Shown: in pieces, positions 39,360 through 51,281 of the stretch | Position numbering within the stretch: position 1 is the stretch's first letter | Layout: each line of letters begins with the position of its first letter | Source of the DNA: Xestospongia muta | Lineage: Eukaryota > Porifera > Demospongiae > Haplosclerida > Petrosiidae | Reading direction: 5' to 3' | DNA length: 64,000 nt | Assembly: GCA_963693285.1 (NCBI GenBank) | Contig: OY848918.1 | Span: 4,841,876-4,905,875 of the forward strand | Notes under the pieces: generated by a model | What the model was told of the DNA's origin: nothing | What the model saw: only the letters and a program-made list of their open reading frames with translations | The model's database searches: none | Translations under genes and position numbers: made by a program

Positions 39360-41650
39360 AATATATAAAGAATATCATGATATAATTAACATGTTATTAG
39401 AACATTGGACATAATCACTGTATGTTAAAATTATAATTACAAATGCCACAAGAAGATTGAGTAGACAGGATATAGAGTACCTATTAAAGGTATGTGTCAT
39501 ATATATAACTTGATATCGTCCTTTTTATGATATAATCAACAATTAAATGAGGATAACTATCATATCAATTAATATTAACAAATACCACTGGGAGGCTGTG
39601 TAATCTTATATTATTCATAACATGCTAGATTTGAAACATAATTTAATATCACTAGTACTATTTCTATATGTATTAAAAAAAACTATAAAAGTTTTCTGGA
39701 ATGTAACCTGTTTCATCTGCTGTGGATTACTAGAACTGAAGCTATGTAAGTATGATAGTGTTTAGTGACATGTGTTATGATTATTAACCATTGATTGATG
39801 ATGTTCTTAAGTGAGCATATAGTGTAATGATAATTGCTAATATCCTTGTAGACTTAAGTTAAGAGGATAATTATTTAACAGTTTAAAAGTATCAGTCAAA
39901 GTATGTCAATTCAATCTACATTGTGGTTATAATATGAGAGAATTAGTCAATTATTAGATTTAGTGTATGTATTTTGCTAACTAAACATTAGTACCAATAA
40001 GTTATATGAACAATATAAATACATTATAACTAGTGTTGTTTTAGTATGATGAAAGATATATACTTTTAATAGCTCATTTGAATTCCTTTTATTTTAGTTT
40101 TATTAAGTAAAATAGCATCTTGAGCAAAGTCAAACAAGTAATATTAATAAACATTAGATAATATTGCATGACATTTCCTAAAAGAGTTCTTCCCAGGATA
40201 TGAGCCATATTTAAACAGTGAAAATACTCCATGCAGTTTTTATACAATGGCAATACATGTACTTACAGTTAGTGGAAGCTACAAATTCATTTACATTTTG
40301 TTATGTTTTGTGGGTAAAATATATTGTACAACAAGGTCAACAATTATGGTATCAAAATGAAATGAAATTTAGAAGCAAAATTTAGCTTTAATTTTAATTT
40401 TTAATATTATTAAAGCAGTCAATTTTGGTTTAGTCTAAATTAATATGCTAAAATGGTTTATCCTTTACCATGTTATATATTAGTATTAGTTTTGGTATAC
40501 TAAACACACTATTTATAATATTATGATGTCAAATGTTATAGCTAATTGTAGACCTGGCTCTTTTTCAGAGATTAATTTACACTGTAATAGATATAACTGT
40601 CCTTATTTCAAACTATCTTTATGAAGTGGTCTTTATATCTAATACAATGTATACTGTATATATAATTATTTGATGATGTGGAAGTACATTATAAATTATG
40701 TATTACCATCAAGCGTAATTTTATTAGTAGTGTAGTTGATGCAATAAAAAGGTTTTATTAATATACAAACAAACTATGTAGCTATCATGATTATTATTAT
40801 CATAAGAGTTAGTAGTTAACAGTTGGTATTAATTGGAACCATTGATGTAAATTCAATCCTCTTAAAATAATATACTCACCATAAGTTGTTTAGCATCAGT
40901 AATATATGGAAGTTGTACAAGTGGAGAAACACTACAATTGCTATAATAACAATAGTGGGTTAGGTTATTCCCTATGATGTAGTATTTGTTTTCTAAAAGG
41001 AACTGTTAACTAGATAAGTTAAAAATGTAAATTCCCATTAAACAATGTTATATCAACCAACTATGAAATTGTTTCCTTTGGGGTAAAATATCTACTTACT
41101 AATTGTAGTCCATTCTTCTGCATATATAAGGTACTACTTCATATTTTCATATTATATGCATCAAGTGCACCTAATGGTATTTCAAATATATAAGAATGGT
41201 CAGTATCACCACACACTTAATGAGCTAGTGCAGACAACTGCATTGCTGCACAACATTGTAACTATATTGCATATATTTCACACATAATACAAATTGAGTG
41301 ACAAAAATTAATTAAAGCTTTTGACTTAAATAACCAGATATGCATCATTACCAAGGTAGAGTACTATTAGCTAAAAATATAATAAATTTTTAAAGTGTTA
41401 AATCCTCTTGATTTATTTGAAAAAAAGAATAATGTTTTGAAGTGTATTGATTTCTATATACCAGCTGTAAAAAATCATTATATAAATTAAGTAATAAGTA
41501 AAGTTATTACATAATTGTATGAGACTACTTTTCACTTAGTCTGGTTATCAGATAGGATGCCCCTCCCATTTGTTTTTTCATTTAAATATCAATCAGATCT
41601 TAAGTATCATGTTAGAGAGGAAGGCGGAAACGCCAGACTAGAGTGTTATT
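39360..41650. repeat. Noncoding block upstream of E, near-identical to that upstream of F
   Basis: 39360-41640 aligns with 48860-51180 with few indels (for example 39580-39780 with 49090-49310). The last part is the gene-upstream module (copy 3 of 4), with the GGCG-GAAA-CGCC hairpin at 41623-41634. No gene supported. Confidence 0.8.
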
Positions 41651-42559
41651 AACCTCGCTGTGCAAGGGCGCAAAGCGAGGGTACTGTAGTCTGTCAGTGT
41701 GTGTGTGCGTGTTAGTGTGTGTGTATGTGTGTCTACACTGCCTGTTACCTTTGAACTACTATAACTTGGCAAGCGAAGCCTTAGCAGCTACCAACGTTTA
41801 GCAATGAATAGAAAAACATGTGGACTTTACAATAGTAGTATCAAGAACATCGTCAAGGAAAACAAAAGCTTAAAACTCGCAAAAAGAATTTTCAGGCTGT
41901 ACAGTCAAAGTGCCGTTTCTCGAAAAGTAAAAAACTTAATGTGGAGATTTTTTAGTATGCTGTAGAGAATCTTAGATGAATACGGATCAACAAAACAGAA
42001 GGCCGTTGGTCGAAGCAATTGTTAGAAAAGTTCTGAAAAGTGTTTTGTGGACTTGGAGCAAAGTAACGCATTCAGGAAACGTCTCAAAGCACTGAAAAAA
42101 CTGCTACTAATAGATAATATATTGATTTATATTTGTACTACGGGACGTTTCCAAAGAATGCTTCAATTTCAAGTTACAATAAATTTTGTATATGAAATAT
42201 TGAAACTTTTTAAAGTGTCATGTAAAGGCTCAGAGAAACGTTCATCACAAATCTAGCACTTAATCTTGCTTTGAAATTGAATGATACTATTACTTACTCA
42301 GTTACAGCTTCACAGACATGTCAATCAGAGTGCAAAGTACCCAGTAAACGACAAAGCTTTTTTCCCTTTGATTGGAAATGCTGAGTCATCGAACAACAGT
42401 TTGTAATGTGCATCACGTGACCATCAATAATTTGAATATTAATAAATTTTTTTGTAATGCTACTATAGTAACATCATAGCTGGGCCTAAGCTGGCATAGC
42501 ATTTACAAATAACTTAGAAACTGCAGCGAGGTTCAGCACTTTAGTGCCTTTCATTTAAT
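41651..42559. mobile_element. 0.9 kb GC-richer insert in the 5' region of copy E
   Basis: Same insert as in B, at the same position and without the nested 725 bp element. An open stretch at 42047-42256 is conserved in B at 11005-11214 with two changes. A peptide upstream (from about 41802) reads KSLKLAKRIFRLYSQSAVSR in E, loosely like a helix-turn-helix, but B lacks one A there and shifts frame. Possibly a decayed transposase; not recognised. Confidence 0.6.
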
Positions 42560-42648
42560 GTAAGAAGGTGCAGAAGTCTACTTATGCGAGCTAAATCTTC
42601 TCTGAAGTCATTTCATTGTCTATACATTGAATTCCTCCCTGATAAGAA

Positions 42649-44706
42649 ATGGCAGTCTTACTACAGTCTGTATGTTACATCATTATGTTGTTTGTCAACA
42701 ATATCTTAGGTATGACAGTTACTACAATATTGATATAATAATTATATTTTGTCTATCAACCTGAACCTACATCATGCTCTAATTTGCTAAAAGCATTATA
42801 TCATGAAAATTTCTAATGTTTATAGCTGTTCAGTTCATATTTACTCCATCTCCTAACATTGGAGTCTATCAACTAGCACATTATCAATGTTCAGTAGATC
42901 ATCTTAGTGTGAGTATTAGTTGGCTTGTTAATAAAACAAGTTCCACTAACGATGACACTATACAACTTGGTATTGTTACAAATGGAGCAGGATCATCTAG
43001 CTCCAGTCTTACCATACCTGGATACCCTCAATTTAACAGTACAGTAGTGAGATGTAATGCGTTTGGATTTGGTGTAATTAATGGTAGTAATTACATCAAT
43101 ACAAGCACAGCTACTCTGACAATACAAGGTAACACAGTCTCTGATATATGTCATTATACCTCCTTTTGTTAGGTAAACTAGCTGCTGTCAAAAACTTGAT
43201 ATGTCATCTACAAAGTCAGTATATAAACTGTTCCTGGTCTCCTCCCTTTTCTCTGGTATCCATACCTGGTTATATTATCAATGTTACTTATGGAGGAGAA
43301 CTAGTTACACAGAACACTACATCTTCTACAACATGGCAGTACTGTTACTCTCCAAGTCAATTTGGTATATACATATATACAATTAGTGTAGCTGGTAATA
43401 ATTTAGCTGGACAAGGAGAGATAAGTACTACATTAGTTGTAATACCAGAAGGTAAGTGATGTAGTTATGATCAATCTCTCTTCACTAACTATATATAGAT
43501 GAAATTACTTCTTATAATGTGACTCCTAAAATGTTATCAAATGGTTCTTATTTGATCAGCTGTATTGTAGAGGTACGTTAAAGTTATTTCAGATTCATTT
43601 TCTCTCTTAGACTAAATATTCTATAGAGCCATCATTAATATCTCTCAAACTAACTACCAGTAATGGAACTACATTAACATATACTGGAACAGTTACTGAT
43701 ATTGTTGATAATAAATTTAAGGGGAATATAAATATTGGTACAAATGGTAGACAGAAGTTGACAGCATCTATAATTCTAATATATGACAATAACAAGTTTT
43801 TAATTGATAGCTTACCAGCTACAATAATTTGTAAGTTAATATAATTACTTTATTTGTTATTTATATTTTTGTTAGCCACATTTGATGCTCAAAATGGCAA
43901 TTTAACAGAGGAGTCTGGACAAGTTTGTTTTACTTGTTATTTTCTTGAGGGTAGTCAATCACAAGGATGTTATATTGAATATAACTCACTTATAACAGAC
44001 TACTACAGTGGTAATATTACCATAGTGAGAACATCAGTAGATGTCAGTACTGCTAGTAAATGTGTGACAGGAATATATACCAGTAACTATAATGTGACAT
44101 TTTATGATATGGACTATAACAATGTACCATATACTACTGAGTATGCTGTAAAACTGACTAATCAATCTGTCACTGGACTATTTCCTACTGCTAACATTAT
44201 TCCTTCACCTACTTTTATATCAAGTGTATTTTCTTTGTCAACTAATATTATATCATCATCACCATCATCTATACTTGATAATAGTAAGTTATTGTATTAT
44301 TATTATTATATAATTTTATACACTACAACAGTGAAAAGTGATCCACCAGTAACAATTATTAGTAAGTTTATATATAATAACATGATGTAGTGTTATTATT
44401 ATGAATTGTCTTTTATAGTTGCTGCAGTAGTTCCAACATTTGTAGTAGTAATTATTATTGTCCCTGTGATAATTATAATTAAATTCTTATACAGAGCCAA
44501 GAGAAGTAAATTGAACATGCTACAAATAATAAACATGTTTTATTGTCACATATATAGGTAATAGGATACCAGGACAACACAATGAAAGAATCTCAGAACG
44601 TTATACTGAGGTCAATATTGCTGGAAATAATTCGGATGAGGTTAATAAAAAAGTGAATCATAATGTAATTCAAGACATTATGATGACTGTCTCATTAAGT
44701 GTATGA
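42649..44706 (+). CDS. Receptor copy E, short-tail form: Ig / FN3 / Cys-rich ectodomain / TM
   Basis: Exons: 42649-42709, 42826-43128, 43173-43451, 43499-43572, 43611-43830, 43876-44283, 44332-44361, 44419-44505, 44558-44706, 536 aa, no internal break. Signal peptide MAVLLQSVCYIIMLFVNN; Ig YQC, SWLV, VRC; FN3 CSWSPP to AGNNLAGQGE; Cys-rich CFTCYFLEG and GCYIEY; Ser-rich stalk; TM of Ile/Val followed by LYRAKR. Exon 9 carries a 30 bp in-frame addition shared with B and reads to TGA at 44704-44706. The alternative donor (GAG|GTTAAT at 44641) leads to exon 10, which is broken here, so only this short, motif-poor product looks intact. Very close to B in exons and introns, hence a recent duplicate. 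Confidence 0.87.
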
Positions 44707-44831
44707 CAGATTTTTCTAACATTTTATAGCATTGTATATTGTATTATAGTATTGTATTATATCAATCTTCTATTGCAATCTAAAATATCAATTATCAAAA
44801 TAATTAAGTGGTATGATGATTAATTAAATTA

Positions 44832-44837
44832 AATAAA
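44832..44837 (+). promoter_or_regulatory. Poly(A) signal of copy E short form
   Basis: AATAAA 126 bp after the stop at 44706, at the family-conserved position before exon 10. Confidence 0.55.
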
Positions 44838-44876
44838 TGCAGTTATTGTATGTTTTAAATTCTACCACACATTCAG

Positions 44877-45233
44877 ATCTTAAGAACTACTCGATCTAAT
44901 CAGAACAACTATACTGATGTGATTCCATTACCTAATGGTCCTATTGCTCCTCCTACTCTCCATTCTACAGTATCATATAGTACAATAGTACATGAGACAC
45001 CAATAATGCAACAATACAGTTTAGTACATCTGTATTGAATAAATGGACCATCTAGTGAGGAATATCCCATATCTAGTCATAATGTACATGCTAGTACCCA
45101 ACTTTATGATCATACTCAACATCCTCATTCTCATAGTTAACACCTATTCCCTATGTATTCTACACTACCTGCTAATGGTGACATGACAAATTGTATATCA
45201 TCATCTGACAGTCAGTACTCTACTTTGCTTTAA
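44877..45233 (+). pseudogene. Broken tyrosine-tail exon 10 of copy E
   Basis: Homologous to B exon 10 (14578-14937). It has an in-frame TGA at 45036-45038 where B has TCA, then a 1 bp loss giving CATAGTTAA and a 2 bp loss two codons later. The acceptor is intact. A long form would therefore end just after the QYSLV motif. Confidence 0.85.
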
Positions 45234-46430
45234 AAAAACAAGTGATAAATCAGCTATTAAGAAGACAACAACAGGTCAGTTAACTTTACTATATAGTAAA
45301 TATTGTATATTGTTGCAGTATGTGGGGGTGAGTGTTATTGTTTTACTTTTACTTTTTAAATTATATGTTTTTCTACGTTTCATTTATTTTTTTAGAGTTT
45401 TTGGCCAAAAAATATGACTGTCAAAGGCATAAAGGTTACAATAACACAACATTGGGTGCCAGCTGTGTCAGCTGAACTTAACAGCTAATAGCAATACATA
45501 TCCATTAACTGTATTATTATAGTATTTGTGTGTGTATTGCTTTATGTATACTACATGTCAATTAGGTGTGTATATCCTCTGTATGACAATTAATTTATTG
45601 GTGTTGTCCTTTATTGTCACCTTAAATTTTCCTCTTTACGACATCACAAGTTTGTATGATATACCTTCATACAAATTATTACAATACAAATATTTAACAA
45701 AAGGTCAAAAAGTAATGGCTGTTGAACTCATGACAATCCAAACAAAATCCCATTATGCTCTTTTGTTGATATAACAATATTAGCTCTAATGAGGTGTACA
45801 ACTTAATGATGTCCAAATTAATGTGGTTTGTTCGGTTAAACAATCATTGTCCACTAACAGTCATAACCATTCTTAGGGTTAGTCACTTATGATGTGTAGG
45901 GATAATTATAACAATCCACAGACTAACATGGCAGCTTGGAGACACTTAATTGCCTTGGTAGATACTTATCTATTACCTTTAAGTACTGGTGGGTAACATT
46001 GCTTCACACACACAACCTTTGTTGTTACATTTTACCATAGAATAAAACAGTGAAAACAAAACATAACCAGGTAGTTAACACATAGTCAAAAATGATCATA
46101 GGATAGCCTGACACATATACTTTTTGTGCCAGCCAGTAAACATGTACAAGTATAGTGTATATAGTGACTGGCATATGGTTGTTTTAAGCTACAATGAGAA
46201 ATCCCCAATTATGTTAAAAATAACATCTTTTTATTCTTGGAAACTTGGTCAAAGACTGTCTATAGTAACAGAAACATTAATACTGTAACTACACATGAAT
46301 TTAGTTTTTATTACTTGTATAACTTCAATGGTGAATTTTAGAATGGTGAGTATATAATTGTTAATGGCAGTGAGACTCTCTGCATTATAAGTATAACACA
46401 TTGATATTATATGGACAGTTCATATATGTT
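45234..46430. repeat. Downstream flank of E, duplicated downstream of B
   Basis: Matches 14938-16670 with a deletion of about 550 bp at 45978. No death-domain exon and no gene recognised. Confidence 0.7.
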
Positions 46431-46773
46431 GTGATATAATATTGTTGTATATTAATGTTATAAAGTATATATATATACCTCTGGGATTGTGTTGATAATA
46501 AATTATTGTACATAGGGTCATCTATTTAGTGAACTTTAATATAATGTAGTAACTTGATTTACACTGCAGTCACAATCATCATAGAAATGTCATTATTCTA
46601 TAGAACTACCAGTAAATACCTGTGTGGTGAACATTTATGTTGTAAACACCTGTGTTGTGAACATTTGTGTCAAATCAACCTTAAATCAGATGGACAAACT
46701 TAATATCATTACATCTAGTATATATCCAGCGTTACAGGAATAATATCAGTAAACAGTAGTTGTGTTTAGATGT

Positions 46774-46889
46774 GTAGCAAACTTAGTATGATGTAATAGT
46801 AAACCTAAAATTGTGTTTATTACTAATGTATTACATTAATAATCAAAACAATGTTATGTTTTATTTTTACATCATGCTAAGTTTGCTAC
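46774..46889. mobile_element. 116 bp MITE-like element
   Basis: Terminal inverted repeats of 23 bp: GTAGCAAACTTAGTATGATG at the left, its complement with one mismatch at the right, ending GTTTGCTAC. The interior resembles the fold-back sequences at 7431-7535 and 58768-58866. No coding capacity. Confidence 0.7.
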
Positions 46890-46989
46890 GTGCAACCTGT
46901 ATAACAATATATTGGTTAAATCAACAAATCAATTTTTACAGTGCAGCTGGTATATTATACCTTGTTTTACCAGTAAATACAATATAAGT

Positions 46990-47560
46990 ATTATGTTAAT
47001 ACTGACATTATTTTATAGGTATCTTTACTATTGTACCAGAGACATAATATTGTACCAGAGACATCTCTACCTCAATCATAATATGACATTTGTGTGTACT
47101 ACCAATTTAACTGGATATGATTTCAAATTTTCTTACAAAGTATCAGTAGTTGTAATATTAAATAAAATTAATTTACTTATAACAACTAGTGGTAACAATG
47201 GTACAGATGTATCGTGTATAGCTTGTTTAAATAAAATGTCTAAATGGATATCAGATGTAGTACATTGACATTACCGAATACTATTTAACATTATTGTGAC
47301 AACTTGATCCAAGTCCTCAGAAGCAGTCTCTGATCTCCAAGAATATCAATTAGATCCATTCACATTAGGACAGTTAAGTGTGTGGTATCAAGTGACATTA
47401 AGTGTAGGAGAAGAAGTGATGTCATCAGAAGTAATCTATGCTACTAACTACACTTATTGTCCTATTGACCTAACTAATGGAGAATATAGACTTAATATTA
47501 CTACAATCAATGGAGCAGGGATTGGAATATGGAACGGTAACACTACAATGTTTAAAACAG
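46990..47560 (+). pseudogene. Fragment of another Ig / FN3 receptor gene
   Basis: After TTTTATAG at about 47019, the sequence encodes an Ig-like stretch: MTFVCTTNLTGYDFKF, SYKVSVVV, NNGTDVSCIACLNKMS. The two Cys spaced this way suggest B and F strands. After a short gap, about 47310-47560 encodes an FN3-like stretch: LSVWYQVTLSVGEE, YRLNITTINGAGIG, ending at AAAACAG|GTAATG. No signal peptide, TM or tail was found, and a TGA and AT-rich filler separate the parts. Probably a remnant of a D-like or related receptor. The Ig part has a second, worse copy at 38965-39200. Confidence 0.6.
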
Positions 47561-47640
47561 GTAATGTTAATGTCAATGTATACTATCTTAGTAACATGAC
47601 ATGTTGTCAGAACAAGTGGACCTATTACTAGAAAATATCA

Positions 47641-48859
47641 GTAAGTGAATAATATAAGTAAGAAAATATAGACCTTTCACAGATCCTATTTTCAATGTCT
47701 CCTATCTTAGTCACATGACATATCATCAAAACAACAAATAGAACTATTACTTTAAAATAGCAGTAAGTAATCACATGATCTATCAATATGTCACATGACT
47801 TATTCTCTTAAAGTCCACATAACTCTGTACTCACCTTTTTATGAATACAAAAGTGAATAGTTGTAATTTAAAGAACTCTTCTGATTGTTATAACACTAAT
47901 AACAGTGCTCAATGACTATAGCGGTGTGTGTGTGTGTGTGTGTGTGTGTTCATTACATTTGATATAGAAACATTCTCCATATTATTGGTTCATGTCAATT
48001 TTAATAATATTTTTTGTGATAGCAAAAAATGAAAAATGATCCAAGTATAATTATCATTAAAAAGTTTTAATACAAAAATCTTATAAGATGGACTACAATA
48101 ATATATGATATACTGGAATTTGGGAATAATAATATTAATATGTCACTATCTATCTAATTTTATGACAAACAATCATTTAATATGTTTTCCTATTACAACT
48201 AAAATTTCAGTGACATATGATCAATTGTTATCAATATATCTAGTTTCCAAAACATGTACCGGTTGTGTATGAACAAAAGTTAATTGTTATGGTATTACTA
48301 GTATCAAGAGTTTAGGATATACATGTACTAAGTTATGGGGACATTTTGATATATAAAAATAATAAGAAATGTGTGTCTATAGTATATAATAGTAGTATAT
48401 GACAATCAAAGAGACAGTAGTACTGACTATGTATAATAATATTAATTAGTTATATTTTAGATGAACACTAGTTAGTGGCTAGATACAACTTTAATATCAC
48501 TTTGATATATCAGTTATTTGTTTACTGTAGTGTAGTGATAATGTCTTATATACAATGATCACTAGTAGATTTGGGAGTACATTATATTATCATAATTGGT
48601 ATCATTATATTGACTAAAACTAATTATCAATCCAATATCTAAAATATATCGGACAATTCAGTCTCAGATATAAGTTCAAAGGTCACATAAATACAGAAGA
48701 TATATTGTTTATTTTAATGTATTTATTACATACTATAACGAAACACATGTGTCCCTCTATTTTTTCCATTATAATTACAGTAGATCAAGTATATAATATT
48801 ATCAACTATTGTTTAATTGAAAGTAAGTGTTATTAGAAAATTAATACAATCAATTTGTT
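47641..48859. other. AT-rich intergenic sequence with a GT microsatellite
   Basis: A (GT)n run lies at 47923-47949. Otherwise no gene or recognisable repeat seen. Confidence 0.5.
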
Positions 48860-51160
48860 ATCATTATGTTTGTATTATATAATAAAATTGATTATAAAGA
48901 ATATCATAATACAATTAACAAAGTGTTATTATAATATTGGACATAATCAGTGAGTGTTACAATTATAATTACAAATGCCACAAGTAGATTGAGTAGACAG
49001 GATATAGAGTACCTATTAAAGGTACATGTCATATATATAACTTGATATTGTCCTTTTTATGATATAATCAACAATTAAATGAGGATAACTATCATATCAA
49101 TTAATATTAACAAATACCACTGGGAGGCTGTGTAATCTTATATTATTCATAACATGCTAGATTTGAAACATAATTTAATATCACTAGTACTATTTCTATA
49201 TGTATTAAAAAAAACTATAAAAGTTTTCTGGAATGTAACCTGTTTCATCTGCTGTGGATTACTAGAACTGAAGCTATGTAAGTATGATAGTGTTTAGTGA
49301 CATGTGTTATGATTATTAACCATTGATTGATGATGTTCTTAAGTGAGCATATAGTATAATGATAATTATACTATATAAGTTAAGAGGGTAATTATTTAAC
49401 AGTTTAAAAGTATCACTCAAAGTATGTTAATTCAATCTACATAGTGATTATAATATGAGAGAATTAGTCAATTATTAGATTTAGTGTATGTACTTGTTAA
49501 CTAAACATTAGTACTAATATGTTATATGAACAATATAAATACATTATAACTAGTGTTGTTTTAGAATAATGAAACATATATACTTTTAATACCTCATTTG
49601 AATACCTTTTATTTTAGTTTTATTAAGTAAAATAGCATCTTGAGCAAAGTCAAACTAATAATATTTATAAACATTAGATAATATTGTACGACATTTCCTA
49701 AAAGAGTTCTTCCCGGGATATGAGCTATATTTAAACAGTGAAAATACTCCAGTTTTTATATGATGGCAATACATGTACTTACAGTTAGTGGAAGCTACAA
49801 ATTCATTTACATTTTGTTATGTTTTGTGGGTAAAATATGTTGTACAACAAGATCAACAATTACAGTATCAAATGAAATGAAATTTAGAAGCAAAATTTAG
49901 CTTTAATTTTAGTTTTTAATATTATTAAAGCAGTCAATTTTGGTTTAGTCTAAATTAATATGCTAAAATGGTTTATCCTTTACCACGTTATATATTAGTA
50001 TTAGTTTTGGTATACTAAACACACTATTTATAATATTATGATGTCAAATGTTATAGCTAATTGTAGAATTGGCTCTTTTTCAGAGATTAATTTACACTCT
50101 AATAGATATAACTGTCCTTATTTCAAACTATCTTTATGAAGTGCTCTTTATATCTAATACAATGTATACTGTATATATAATTATTTTTACCATCAAGCGT
50201 AATTTTATTAGTAGTGTAGTTGATGCAATAAAAAGGTTTTATTAATATACAAACAAACTATGAAGCTATCATGATTATTATTATCATAAGAGTTAGTAGT
50301 TAACAGTTGGTATTAATTGGAACCAATGATGTAAATTCAATCCTCTTAAAATAATATACTCACCATAAGTTGTTTAGCATCAGTAATATATGGAAGTTGT
50401 ACAAGTGGAGAAACACTACAATTGCTATAATAACAATAGTGGGTTAGGTTATTCCCTGTGATGTAGTATTTGTTTTCTAAAAGGAACTGTTAACTAGATT
50501 AGTTTAAAATGTAAATTCCCATTAAACAATGTTATATCAACCAACTATGAAAGTTTTTCCTTTGGGACAAAATATCTACTTACTAATTGTAGTCCATACT
50601 TCTGCATATATAAGGTACTACTTCATCTTTTTGTATTATATGCATCAAGTGGCACCTAATCGTATTTCAATATATAAGAATGGTCAGTGTCACCACACAC
50701 TTAATGAGCTAGTGCAGACAACTTCACTGCTGCATAACATTGTAACTATATTGCATATATTTCACACATAATACAAATTGAGTGACAAAAATTAATAAAA
50801 GCTTTTGACTTAAATAACCAGATATGCAACACTACCAAGGTAGAGTACTATTAGCTAAAAAATATAATAAATTTTTAAAGTGTTAAATCCTCTTGATTTA
50901 TTTGAAAAATAGAATAATGTTTTGAAGTGTATTGATTTCTATATACCAGCTGTAATTAATCATTATATAAATTAAGTAATAAGTAAAGTTATTACATAAT
51001 TGTATGAGACTACTTCTCACTTAGTCTAGTCATAGATAGTATAGACTACGTACCTACGTAGTCTATACTATCTATGGTCTAGTTATCAGATAGGATGCCC
51101 CTCCCATTTGTTCTTTCATTTTAATATCAATCAGATCTTAAGTATCATGTTATAGAGGAA
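48860..51160. repeat. Noncoding block upstream of F (copy of 39360-41622)
   Basis: Near-identical to the block upstream of E, ending in the gene-upstream module (copy 4 of 4). It differs by small indels and by the palindrome insertion at 51024-51083. No gene supported. Confidence 0.8.
51024..51083. mobile_element. 46 bp perfect palindrome with 7 bp target duplication
   Basis: 51031-51052 and 51055-51076 are exact 22 bp inverted complements around a CC centre. The palindrome is flanked by GTCTAGT at 51024-51030 and 51077-51083. D has the empty site (CTTAGTCTAGTTATCAG near 36347-36361). It looks like a complete, minimal insertion with no interior. Confidence 0.8.
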
Positions 51161-51281
51161 GGCGGAAACGCCAGATTAGAGTGTTATTCGACGTAAGAAG
51201 GTGCAGAAGTCTACTTATGCGAGCTAAATCTTCTCTGAAGTCATTTCATTGTCTATACATTGGATTCCTCCCTGATAAAGA
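51161..51281 (+). promoter_or_regulatory. Uninterrupted 5' leader of gene F
   Basis: GGCGGAAACGCC hairpin, then GTGTTATTCGACGTAAGAAGG and a conserved stretch to the start codon. Same as D and lacking the B/E insert. Presumed promoter-proximal/5' UTR; no TATA box or other element assigned. Confidence 0.45.
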
